NCBI GenBank assembly: GCA_013399875.1
Contig: VXAZ01000602.1
Location: 928,153 to 992,152, forward strand
DNA length: 64,000 nucleotides
Direction: 5' to 3'
Source: Gymnorhina tibicen
Lineage: Eukaryota; Chordata; Aves; Passeriformes; Artamidae
How positions within the stretch are numbered: position 1 is the stretch's first letter; each line of letters begins with the position of its first letter. The position numbers and the translations under genes were made by a program. The notes under the pieces are model-generated. The model made no database searches and was not told the origin of the DNA. It saw nothing but the letters and a program-made list of their open reading frames with translations. Shown here piece by piece: positions 1-62,000 of this stretch.

Positions 1-1231
1 TAATAATGATGTTCTATTATTAAGGAAAAGACTGAAGAGCTCATGAAAAATGAGAGTGCAGCAGTGGCTTTTAAAGACAATTTTGTAATTTCTGGTTTTC
101 TGTAAGCCCAGTGTTTTGACACATGACTAGAAGCTTTAGAAATCTGGTGTTTGTTTCAGAAAGTAATGCATCTTGATGAAGAAACCAAATGTTCTCACTT
201 ACAAGCTCCCTTTTGGGAAGGACTGCCAAAGGGAAGGCTTTTCCTTTTTGTATTAAAGAAACCTGTCGTAAAAATTGCATTTCAGTGATACAGCCTGGAA
301 CAAAAATGCAAAGCTATGGGAAATATGTGCAGTTCTTCCTTCCTGTACACTGAGTTCATCACAAAGCTGACAACCTGCTTTTCAGTTCCACCTCTAAACA
401 CAATTTAATTAAATGACAACCCAAATAATTGTGATATAAACCACAAAGAACTATTAAAAAGAGAATTCATTACTAATATATTACCCCCCAAGAAAGGTCT
501 AAAATTTAGTGTTGTTTCTTTATCATCCTAAGGAAGCTATGTATTTTCATCACTTCTTCACCTGCTTTTATAAAAAGAGCTGATGAAATTACCACTCAGA
601 GGTAATTTTATCTCTCTGCCCTATTGATGCTAATGAAATCTGGTCTTCTGAAGGACATTATCATTGAGCTAATCTATGCAATAAACTAGTTTACAACATA
701 TTTTTAATTACATCAAAAAATTATCTTACATAACTTCAGTCCTTGAATTTTAAATGTGATTTTTAGACCAAACCAAATCCCTTTTGGCTGTTACTTTGTT
801 GGCTTCTTTTACTCCTTGTCAGTGTCTGTATCAACCTGTTGTTTCTTGGGGTACAGTCAGAGCACAGCTTGGGACAGGGACTGGCTCTTGCTCAGAGGGT
901 TTAATCTGATTTATCTAAACCCTGAGGTTCCGTGGCTGAAGTTCTCCAGGGTCACTGGAACACTGCCAATGAACACCCCAGAGTGAGCCAAGGTGTGTTT
1001 CAGTAAGGAAACACGGTGTGGAGAACCCCAAGCTATACTGCTGAAAACTTTATGGTAATACAAGTCTGGAGCTTTCACTTGAAAATGCTGAGGATCCCTC
1101 TGGAATTTGCATTCATATCTGATTGCACTGATGCAATTTTAAAACAAACAGCTTGTTCCATAAACCTTTTATGTTCTTTCTCTACGTTCACTTCCAGTTT
1201 CTGACAGAACCCATCACCAGCAACACTTTAC
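1..1231 (-). other. HELZ intron after coding exon 21 (partial)
   Basis: AT-rich intronic sequence. None of the Pro/Gln-rich C-terminal HELZ sequence is encoded here on the minus strand, so the next exon lies outside the window. I see no repeat family or other gene. Confidence 0.8.
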
Positions 1232-49983
<48,752 letters not shown>

Positions 49984-50001
49984 GACTCAGGGACAGAAAT
50001 C

Positions 50002-53000
50002 CTAGAGCGGGGGCAGAGGGGACGATAAAACGTTGGTTAGCTGTGGAATGGCACTGACAACTTGCCAACCAACTTCCATTCCCGTCTCAAGGTGCTGTAT
50101 CACATCCCCCTCGTGCTATGCCAGTCACATTTCCTAAACCAAGCTCCTCACTAACTAATTTCTTCCCAGGCTTTTCTCCATCGCTCCCAGCTCTTGGTTT
50201 TGATTCTAATTCAAGAAGGTACTTAAAGCCCACAACTGATTTTAAGAATGTAAGTAGGGGTTTCAAATTTTAAAGTCAGCATGGATTTAAGCAGAGGCTT
50301 TTGGGTCTTCAATGGCAACACGACCTTTGCTTTGGAAGGAACACAACTCATCCCCTAAGTGCCGTCTCTGAGCCTGCAGCCATGGACTCCACGACACTTT
50401 CTCTTCCAAGCACTTCTCACCTACACTCGGGAGGAGGAGATGCTTCCTCTGGGGAATGGACAACAGGGATGGACAGGGAAGGACAGGAAAGACCAGGGCG
50501 TCAACAGCAAACCAACCATTTGTCTCTTCCTTCTGCTGCTTTAGCTACATTTACAGCTGAGAAAGTCTAGACACCCCTGCCACACCAACACCTTTGTGCA
50601 GAACTTCTTAAATAATTTTAAAGTAAATATTTGGGGGGGATTGAGATAGTTATAATAGAAATCTGTATACAGACAGACATTATCTGCCAATAAACTAGAC
50701 AAGTGGTTATCCACATCTGAACCACCAGCACAAGAGCAAGGCACTTCTATAATCCGTCTACATTCTCCCTTCGTTGACATAATATTTAAATCCGCGATAC
50801 ACATCCCTAGAGACACTGTATTTTAAAGCAGACTTCACAAAAATGGGTTCTGATAACTGAAAGAGGAAAAAACCTAAGAGTTCTCATTTTTGCTTTTAGC
50901 AAGCAGCATATTGTCAATATTTGTGATTACAGATCAACTGTAATTACAATTGTCTCAAATAACTATTTTTAGTCTACTTTAAAAATTCACTGTTAAAAGT
51001 TTCTTTTATACTTGGTATCTTCAGATTTTCAACCAAAGGTAAAGTAACTTCAAGAATTTATCTGGAAGTCACATAAATGCATTTTCCTCATATGAAAAAT
51101 AATCCATTATCCCACTTTTCCCATTAACACATGCCTAAGCCAACATTCAGGAGAAATGTAAACAAGTCTTTTCATATATTGTACAACATAGTTCTATGTG
51201 TTCCCTTCTATTCTTAAATTTCCATTCAGTATCAAAATAATTATATAAAGGAATATTGATTTTTCAAGACTTAAACCAGCTTCCCTTTTACAACACTGAT
51301 ATAAAAAATTTCTCATATACAACTAAAAAAAAATCTTCTCTAAAATGAAGTAACGTAAGCATGAATATTTCACAGTTATCCTGGTACAAATCTGTGACAT
51401 GTGCCTCTTTTTTAATAACAGCCTTGCAAAATATTACCTCATTAATCCAGATATTTCTTTTTCTGGTAAAAACATGTCTGCATTTTCAAACAGAATAGGA
51501 ACAGGCAAATACGTTTTGCATTTTCATACATATGAGTAAATTCATTCATGAGGTAATTCTATTGAAGATTCTGCTGGATCACTTAAGCATGTATTTTCAA
51601 TTACATAAATGTTAGGTATTCTTAAGCTGTGTATGCAAGGATCCTTTCTAGATACAACTAAAAATCTCACTGCTTTCCACTTCACTACCATTTTAGGCCA
51701 CTGTGTATTTCACAAATCTAGAATCTGCTTCCACAGTGATACAACAGTTAATTGATGTTTTTCTCATGTACATTGTTTTCCTCCTAAGGGACTGAAAATA
51801 GAGGACTCCATGAACTCTGCTGTACTTTTGATTTCCTCACTTCCTGGCTGACATATAACCAAAATTCCTTTGACCAAAAGGCTGAGCAGAGCTTCTGTGT
51901 GTTTATTCCCAAAGAGCTGACTAAACACAGATCCCATCCTAAGTGACCTGGCCAGCACAACTGACAGGCATTTGAAAGCCCTTCTCCTCCAGCATGGCAC
52001 CACGTAAAAGACAAAGATGTTCCTTATCAACTGCCTCACGCTGACTGGTTGGATAAATATAGAACTCATCTGTTTGAGAAGCTGGATTTTACACACCCAG
52101 AAGTGGCCACACAATTTCTTCGGTCAGTCTGAAGACTCCAGAGCCCTTCAGAGGACATAACTGACCCTGAGCAAAATCCTGTGAATTAAGTGGAAGCAAG
52201 AGCACTAAGGACCAAGCTGTTGGGTAACTGGCTAAACTGAGTCACACCAATGATAGTTCAGAGCGTAAAAACCCCCCCGAAATCACTGTATGGGACACAG
52301 TGATAGACATGGAGCCACTGCAGTGTAATTTGTTTGGAAAAAAATCAAATTATAACAAACAAAACCAGTATGTGGACAACATGTGGAAAATTATGCACTC
52401 AGACTCTCATTTCATTTCAATCCCATCTATGGCCATACATGCAGACTCAAACATGGACATTTATTAGGTATTTGTGCCATCTACTTCAGATTCTAATCCA
52501 GGTGCTCTAGACTGTTCCTTGGAGACACCTGACTTTTCCTGCTGACTTCAGAAACGGTTGTTCCTAGTTTTGGTACCCTAAATCAGTAACTGAGTCTTGT
52601 GAACGTGAATTACAGCCACCATTCCTTAAAATCTAGTCTGTTGAAGTACCTGACCTACCTACATTTAAAATCATTCAGAGCAGTTCCTAAGTCCCAGCGG
52701 GGCAGGGAAAAGTGATTGCCCCGCTGTGCTGGGCACTGCTGATGCCTCACCACAAGTCCAGCATCCAGTTCTGGGCTCCTCCCCTGAAGAAGGGCATTGA
52801 GGGGCTGGTGTGAGCCCAGAGAGGGGAACAGAGCTGGGGAAAGGTCTGGAGCACCAGTGTGATCAGGAGCAGCTGAGGAAGCTGTTGGGGCTCAGCCTGG
52901 AGAAAAGGAGGCTCGGGGGGATCTTCTCAATCCCTGCAATTGTCTGAAAGGAAGTTGTGGCCAGGTGGGGGTCTGGCTCTGCTCCCTGGGAACAAGTGAC

Positions 53001-56000
53001 ACAGGACAAGTGGAAACAGCCTCAAGCTGCACCAAGAGAGGTTTAGGTAGGATATGAGGAAAAATTTCTTCACTGGAAGAGTGGTTAAGCATTGGAATGG
53101 GCTACCCAGGAAGTAACGGAGTCACCATCCCTGGAAGTGCTCAAAAACAAGTGCACTTTACAATATGGTTTAGTTGGCACAGTGGTATTTTGTCAAAGGT
53201 TGGACTCAACCTTCAAGGTCTTTTCCAACCTTAAAGTATTCATAGAATCATTAACAGCCAAGGTGTGAAGGCATTTGTTAAAAGAAATTTATTTTCAGTT
53301 CTACAAATCTTTATTTTCAAGATCTCAGGCATAAAATTAGAATTTCTACATTCACTCTAAGAGTAGAATTTATTACAGATTAGAATTGAAAGCTGAAGTG
53401 TCACAAGGTCTGTGCCATATTCCCAACTCTCTTTGCAAAACTGAGCAAATCAACTTATGAGCTTCACTTCTGTCTGAAAAACTGAAATTAAAATACTAAA
53501 CATGTAACAGAACAAACATAAGGATTATTCATTTTCTCAAAGAGACTTGGAAAACCACATGCCAAAAGAGTTCAAAATTCAATTCTGAGAAATAACTTAT
53601 CCTATAGTGAAGTTTAATACATCTTCAAAATACTGAAGAACCAGTAAACAGGCATGTTCTCACTAGCTAAAGTTGCATATCTAAAATAGGTGTACTTCCC
53701 TAAGAAATTATATATATAAATATATAATCTGGCATCATACTTTGTACCTCAAAAAACTTCTGCCCTTAAGTAGACGAGAACTTACTGAACTTGCATTTCT
53801 TTGAAGGCCAAGTTGTACTCAGCTTATCTTCCACAAAGACCTGGTTAGTTCCAACTGGTGTAACTTAAACCTTGGTGGCTTTTACAACTAACCATGACAA
53901 TTTTTTTCCCCCTCCCTGCAACTAACGATTTTCAGGCTCAATATTCCTAATGAGTATTCCACCTTCATGCCAAAGGGGTTTTGTAAACAAACACGAAAAG
54001 AGTAACTAAAATCTAATCTCCAAATAAAGCTCCACATTTCCCCTCCAGAACTGCAGAGGGGGCTGGGAAAGGCAGAAGGGACAGCTTGAGGAGGAAGAGT
54101 GATAAACAACGTGATCTACACAGCCATTTATTTCCAAGTAAACACTACGCCTGCTTGGTGCACAGGAGGCTCTGAAGAACTACTCCACAGTCTGATGAGT
54201 CCAACTTCAAATTAAAATCAATGTAGGAGGAGAGAACATCATGAACTAAAATTCTAGTGTTTCACGGCAGTTTAACTCATGACTGTGCACTTCCATGCTC
54301 CACAGCTTACTGATGTGTTTTATGGAATCAAAGGGTCCATACACTAAGATGATGATAAGTTAAAGCATGTGAAGATGCCTAAAAAAATTTCAAACAGATG
54401 CTTTTTCAATTCACTGTAAAGCATCTAGCCAGATAACTCTCGCTGTACTTCATAAACAAACAGATTAGAGGGCACAATGCTGTTCCTATTAATGTTACTG
54501 GCAAAATTCCCAATGTCTGCCAAGACAGAAGGATCAGATCCAAGGTCTCGCATGCCAAGCTGACAAACAGTAGACAAGTCAGTAAATATTTGCATATTTT
54601 AACCAAACATTAACATCTCTTGTAAAGATTTATGCTAAAGCAATGATGTTCAACTTGCAGTCCTACAGTGAGACTGGTAGGGATTTACTGTCAATTGAAT
54701 TTACTTCAAGAGCCACATCCTGGGAATCGCAGAGTGAAGCAAATGAATGAGACCCATTGCCATGGGGAACATGCAGGGGAAGAGCCTCTGCAGCTGCCTC
54801 CCATTACAATCCATAACCCTTCAAACAGTTCTGCTGAGAGAAATAAGCACAAAATATTCCTTGCCAAAGCCATTCAGCCGTGTCCTCCTGTTAGCAGCCC
54901 GCTGTCCTGCAGGAAAGGAGAGGAGGAGATGGATTTGCCCTCCCATTGCCTATTGCGGTCAAGCTGGCACAGGCTCTGAGAGCAGGGCAGGAATTCCACT
55001 CATCCTGCCCCTCTCTACAGAAATGCAAGCACTCCATTTCCCAACCCTTTGGGATTTTTCAGCCCATCTCGCAGACTGGAAAGGTTGGCCACCAAACTGG
55101 ACAGAAGTTTTAAACATGTAATAAATTCAGCAATACTCAAGAAAAGACAGCTGGTTTATCAGAACTTCCCAGCAATTCTTTTTAAGAGCAAGAAGAGACC
55201 TACTAGATTTATTTACGAGGCTGGTTGCTCTGTCCTTCCTCAGTAAGTTCTGAGCTTCAAGTCAATTGGAACTGAATTTCCCAGAAGTCCGAAGGGTCTC
55301 AAAGATGCTGCAGGTTTCATGAAAAATGTGTAACGAGACAGATAACAGACCGAGGGAAAGGTTAAGTTATAACTCAGCCTCTTATTGATGCCAAGACATC
55401 AGTTAACCCCATCAATTACTGCCATGTGCTGCCATTTACCATCAAGAGCTGTAGCAAAGTATCACTCACCAGTGAAAGGAAACTCTTATTTATTTTTCTT
55501 GCCCGTAACAGTCAATACCATAGGCTGCATTCATCAGCTTAACTGCTCCAGAATCCATCCAATAGTCTCCAGGTTTCACTAAGGCAGGGTTTCCAAACTT
55601 TTTAGACTACAGACCCAAGCAGTACACGTCGCATCCCTTTCTCAAAGTTATTACTGGTAAACTGAGATGTACAATTCACACATTAAGAGCTCAAAATGTT
55701 GTTGTTTCTATAATATATACAAGTAATATTTGAGAAGTCACAAAGTTGGTATGGCTACAATCCCTGTGATTAACAGTTTCGCTCTCACTTAAAATTATCA
55801 AGCAAAAAGTGACAAGATACTTTAGTTTATACAGGTATGGAAAGATCTGGGTTTTAATCTGAATTAATATCTTGAATATATGACACAATAAAAAAGTTAG
55901 CTACTGTGAACATGCCAACATTATAGTTAAAAATCATGGGCCACTGAAATTCAACTATCAAAACTCTGCAAACAACCTGCATTTGTCAGTCCACACACTA

Positions 56001-59000
56001 AAACAGGAAATAGTATATCTGTCCACTGTTGAATCATATCATAGAGTTGCTCTGGCATCTCTTGTGATCCCATCTCAAGGCATGCTTCCATCTCTAGATG
56101 TCAATTGGTTTTCTATTATTACCAAATACCACTAAAATACCTTTAGATCAGTAAAATAAAATTAAATATCCATTTATTTTCCTTACCTATTGTGGTAAAA
56201 TAACCCCATCTTTGCCTTGAGATGCAAAAATAAAATAAAAACCCAAAACCACCTTATTCAAGCCTCCAGGATGGAATAAAATAGAGCTGCACAAAATACA
56301 GAGGTGACTTACAGACACATACAGCAAAAAAAAGTACTTTCCTAATGTCATGACATATACATCATAAATAATCCCAGTCTAAAAAATCATTTAATAAAAT
56401 GAGAGTAGATCATGATAATGCACTGTACCAACGTAGCAGAGAGGAAAAGGATGATGCACCTTTCATACACAGGGTGCAAAAAAGAATTATATGAAAGGTG
56501 CTTTTGGCTTTTTTTTTTTCTTATAAGAAAAATGTAACAGCAGAGCTCTTATGCACTCATTCATTGCAATTATGGCTGAAGTCCGTAATAGCCGTTAAGG
56601 AGTTCTCAGAAATGCACTGCACACCTTACAGAACAAATACAAAAGCCTCCACCCTTGAGAGAGGACAATCTAATCAGTTTTCTGAAATAACTGAATTACT
56701 TTGGCTAATGTTGTACAACTCCAGGCAAAATGACCCTACTTTCAATTCCAAAAATGATGTTAAATCTGAAATGCAGCATACAGAATGAGGCAAGCGCATT
56801 TCAAGGTTTTATTCTATACCGTAACAGCAGCAAGAATCCTGCTCTTCAAGGCCTCTGAGGAACATGATATGCCTGTTTGGGGAAGGGAAAAAGGGGAGGG
56901 AAGAGCTTCATGATGCCCTCGACCGTTAAATGCTTAGACTATCCTTTCACATTGAAAAATCAAAGACAGCACCATAAAGTAGGAGGACAAGTGATCTCTG
57001 GCCACATAAATGGAGCTTTGAGTCTGATCCTGTGAACTTAAACTATAGAATAAACACAACCACGTTTATTGAAAAAGAAACAAGAGCCTCTGGGTGGTTT
57101 ATCATTCACATAACGACAGAGGCAATTGAGATTAAGAGCAAATGCCTTCTGCATCTGGATCCTCTGCAGGCTTTAAACCACTTTACATACATCACAGATA
57201 GTAACAAGTTACATTTTTTTGCATGCCAGTTACAACTTCAGTACAGACTACTAAGTGATTATTAACACTTTATTACCTTTACTAATCTCTTTTATTTTCA
57301 TTTTGGAAATAGCAGCAAAAGGACAATCTGTGCAGCCAGCAGCAGCAACACTCAGACACGGACAGACTGGCTATCTTTGGCTCAAAATCTGGAAATAACT
57401 CATGGCCTCAGCACTTGCAACCACCCCATCCACCACATCCCTAATACCTTCACACCCTGCCTTTAAAATGATCCTTTTTCACACAGCTGTCTGAAAACAC
57501 CACCTGTCCTGACGGAACTAAGCAGAATACCTGGCAAGTCACAGCACAGCATCTACGTGATGTGTGCTGGTGTTGTCTGAAAGCCATCCACAGCCAACAG
57601 ATACAAGGTTCCTAGTTACACAAAGCAAATATATACATACATATTGCATTCATTAACTTCACAGAACAAATACTGGCTTGTAAAGTTCGATACTCTGAGG
57701 TTGCGTGAGGACAAAAGCATCTGTACAAGCTTATGTTGGCCTCCTGTGTGCCTGCATTATTATGATATTGCCTTTAACTGTGTTAGTCACAGGGTACATT
57801 TTCCAAGGGCTACCTGGCGGAATGAGCAGGCAGAACGGAGGCTGCTGCTTAATGGACACCCAGTGAAATACTTCAGCACAGGGCTTGAGGCCTTATTTAC
57901 TGCACGCTACTCAAATCTTGTTCTAAAGACAGCATTTGAATGTTTTCACTAACTTTTCAGTAATGCCTACAATACTGTGACAGACCACTTTACAAGAATT
58001 AAGAAAATATCTTTATCATTCTGACAATATTCTCATTTTCATAGAATTAAGATAAGAACACACAAGGCCAAAGTTTCCATAAACTTCTTATATTCGCATT
58101 AAGAGATCTAGAAGTGATTTTTCCCCATTATGCTCTGCCTGTACTCTACAGCCCTTTAACATGACCAACACAGAGCACCCAGTGTTTGCAGAGTGACTTA
58201 GGAGTATCCAGCATTTCTTTACATCACAGCATGGGAAAATCATTAGAAATACAGAAAATGAAGTGTAGCAAAGATGGGGCTTAAGTAGGATTTGCCTTCT
58301 CCTTTTTCTGCTATTCCCTATGCCATTTCAGAAACACTTTCTCACTTACGCAGATAGCAAAACTGTATTCCAACAAACAACTGTATTAGCATTATAAAAT
58401 AAATATTATGGACCCACACTGCACAGCCTCTCTTCTATTTCTTTTGAATACTAATATTTTTCAATCTCCTTCTCCTCATTCAACCACCCCCATCTCTACA
58501 TTTATTGTACATAATTCTGCAAAAATCTGCATTTTGCACCTTCTGTTTAAATCCAGTTGCTGTTTCCTCTGTGCTACCGGAAGGTAGAGCTGGGAGGAAA
58601 GAGGACCTTGGTATCAGGAGAACAGAAATCTGTGCTCTCATTTTTATCCAAAATCACGCCAGGGAGGAATGCAGGAGCCCTAGACTTCAAATTACAGAGA
58701 AATCCTGTTTAGCTGAGGCTGAAGCATATTCACTGCAGGGATTATCTTTTACATTTGTACTTACTGCTGATTTGACCAACCCTGAGAAGATTTTCACAAG
58801 TACATCCTTGGCAGAAACATTATACAATAACACATCTCAACTTTTCACAAAGCAGCACTATAGGTCATTAGATTATTTATTTTCTAATTTATCATGAACA
58901 CAAGAAAATATTTTGCCCAATTTCTAGAAAAGATGGAATCATGTTGGCAGAACCTTACTCTCCTCCACAGAACCCAAAAAGTCAGACTGTGAAAGACACC

Positions 59001-62000
59001 TACCATGGGAAATTTCAACCCAAATAATTAAAATCTGGCATGCAATAACCAAGTGAAATGAGAAGTATGTCATAGTAAGCATCAGGTAACATAATAATAG
59101 GTGGTGCTTCTGCCCCACCTAAAGTTTTTGGCTCCTTCATAGAAAATCTTTACATAAACAATCTTTCATAATAACTGGTTAACAACAGCAGTTTGTATTC
59201 CATATACCTCTATGTTCACATTGCTTTTTGAGAACAGAGTTTCTCACACTTACCCAAGATGAGGGCATTTTAATTGAAATATTGTCCCATGGTTACCATT
59301 TTATCCCCATAACAACATCACCAATTACTTACTTTAAAAAAATGCATTAGAAAAGTAATTTAATCTTTGCTTCTCTTAATGAAATTTGCCAGAGAAAAAC
59401 AAAGGGAAGAATCAGCACTGCACGACCAGCCAGCTCTCCATGGAGCAGCACCAACCTACTGGACTCAAAACTCACACTTTGCAGACAATATCCATATGCT
59501 AAAAGCTGGTTTAAACATCATAATCCACAGCTTTTTAAACTATAGCTCACTTGTGGCAGAACCTCTCTTCTCAATACTTGAATAACAGAACACAGCCTTG
59601 TTCCTGTCTCTGCACTAATGTTTAGTAATAATTTTGACCAAAAACTGAACACCACTCATCTTAAGGACTTACCCAGTCCTGCATTTCCCAATATTAATCT
59701 CCACTGAGTCACAAGGTAGTGCCAGAAGTCCTCTCTGAGAAATGTCTGCTCTATGACATAGTCACATCTGTGTCGATGTGACTAAACATGTGTCACCTCA
59801 TTTTCAAAATGCCAAGCAAGTGCCAAACTGTGTTCCCAAGGAATACAAAGGGGAGTCAAAGAAGATTCCCAAGCATCACTTCAACACAGGACACATATCA
59901 CTACATTTACGAATATATTTTAGAAGTTTAAATGCATAAACACGTCACAAAGTTTTCCAGTGCTCACTGAACCTGCCACTCATGCAGTACTGTCTGCAGG
60001 GAGCACTTGACCATCGTTCATTTACCAAATCCACCAATTTAATCAGTCTCAGAGACAGAATCAAAATTAGCACTTCCTAACTCTCAGTCTCATGTTCAAT
60101 TCACAGCTTCATCTAATACAGCTGTATTTGGATTTCAGAAATAAAAGCGTTTTTAAACGAGGAAATTATTTATCACAGCATATTCCCATTTCAAAAACCC
60201 CATGCAAACTCTTCCCCACCCCCAGCAGCTCAGCAGCTCCAAAGCTCAGTGTTCAATCCACATTTTCTCTTCTTAACAGGATATTGTAGCAATGCTGCAA
60301 CAGTCTTCCCTCAAATGTCAAACTTTCATTTTCACACAAGAACTTTCTCCACTCCTGAAATGACCTGATACTGCAAGGCAACACCCTCCTGGGAGTAGAT
60401 CTACCCAAAGAGCACAGCTTTGATCCCCAGGGCAAGCATAGATGTTACAGGTATCTATAACAGTTTTAAAGTTGGATAAATGCGAAAAAAATAAAAGCCC
60501 CAAGTTCATTTTCTGTTTGAGATGCAAAATATGAATCACTCTTTCAATCCATTCAAAAGGCAAAAGATCGTAAAAAGTCTTGCTGCTGAATATCAGGTAC
60601 ATTGCACAGGTCACAAACTGAGCACAGGAATCAGTCGGAACATTGTGGCACAAAACAGGAAAATTTTCTTTCAATATACATCAGCCTTCATTGCAGCTTT
60701 ATAATGAACTTTAATTTATTACAGTAGTGAATAATACTGTGACGGAGTTTTTTGTTACGCATTTACACAGTGCTTAGCACAAAAGGGTCCTACCGTAGCA
60801 GATTTAATAACACAATCATGCCACCCACAGATCCTTCCAAACACATCTTTCCCCAAACCATGCCTATTATGTAACTGTACATGGTATTTCTGTGCGCAGT
60901 TTTCAAAGTTCAAAGCAGTAACTAACCCTCCACCTCTAAAAACTGCTATCTTTGTTGTAAATAACCTTTGAAATTCATTTTTATATGACCGTGCTTCAAA
61001 CAGTTCAGCATAATATAGCTAAGCCTGGTTCAGGGAGTTGTCTTCTAACTCTGTATTTTAATTACATTAACCTTTCTGCATACGGATAATGCTTTTTAAC
61101 GTCCCTGTTTCCTCTCCTGAAATGCCTGACCACGGTAGTACCAACAGGTTCAATTTTTAGACCCTTTCAAGAACAGAATACGGATTCCCAAGTTCTCCCC
61201 TCACAGTAAACCCTACGAGCAACACCACAACGTGCATCCAGAACACGTTTCCCAATGGAACTCACCCTCCTCATTCCTTTTGAAACGAACATTAGCGATT
61301 CAGTCACGTATTTGAAACCCCACTCAAAGAACTGCATCAGCAGGAATGAGTAACGATCCTGCTGTGGTTAACGGCATAATCCTGACAAAACTTGGGAAGC
61401 AGAGGAGCGGTGTCTAGCCCAGCCAAACAAATATAAACAAAGCTACAGCCAAGTAATATCAGTCACTTCAAACGACAAAACAAATGCCCTGCACCATTCC
61501 AAACGTGTGAGTGTCTCAAGATATGGCCAGAGCACAGTTACCTCAAAACCATTAGCACAAACAACTATAATCAAAAACATCACTGGAATAAAAGACCCAC
61601 AGCACTGCGTTAGCACAGATTCCAAAGTATGCAAAAAACATTCCCCTTAACGACCTCCCCGTGCAGATAATGAGAGAAATCCAACACATCCTGGCTCCCA
61701 AGATAGCAGAGGAGCAGATGCAAGGCAGCTATCATGTCTGGCCCAACAGTATTTGGGAATCCCAGCGGACGGGGAATTTAGTTGAGACCTGCGAAGGAAC
61801 ATTACTTGGGAACAGAGGCCAACTGCCCATCCCTGTCCCCCCAGTATTACCCCAGGACAAAATGAAATTTCCACTTAAAAAAATACAGATGACCTTATAT
61901 TAAGTGCAAAGATATATAGGGAAGAAGCATTATTTTACATGCTGCCAAAACCACTATGCTTTTCATTTGTGGCATTCTCCATTTATGATGTCCACAAAGA

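Noticed and set aside
50301..50570. 89-codon plus-strand open frame upstream of HELZ as a divergent gene
   Set aside because: No recognisable protein features, no CpG-rich promoter nearby, and it lies between a HELZ splice acceptor and an upstream noncoding exon, hence inside an intron.
52690..53250. Coding potential in the CR1 region (66-codon frame)
   Set aside because: It runs antisense to a truncated CR1 copy and is explained by the repeat.
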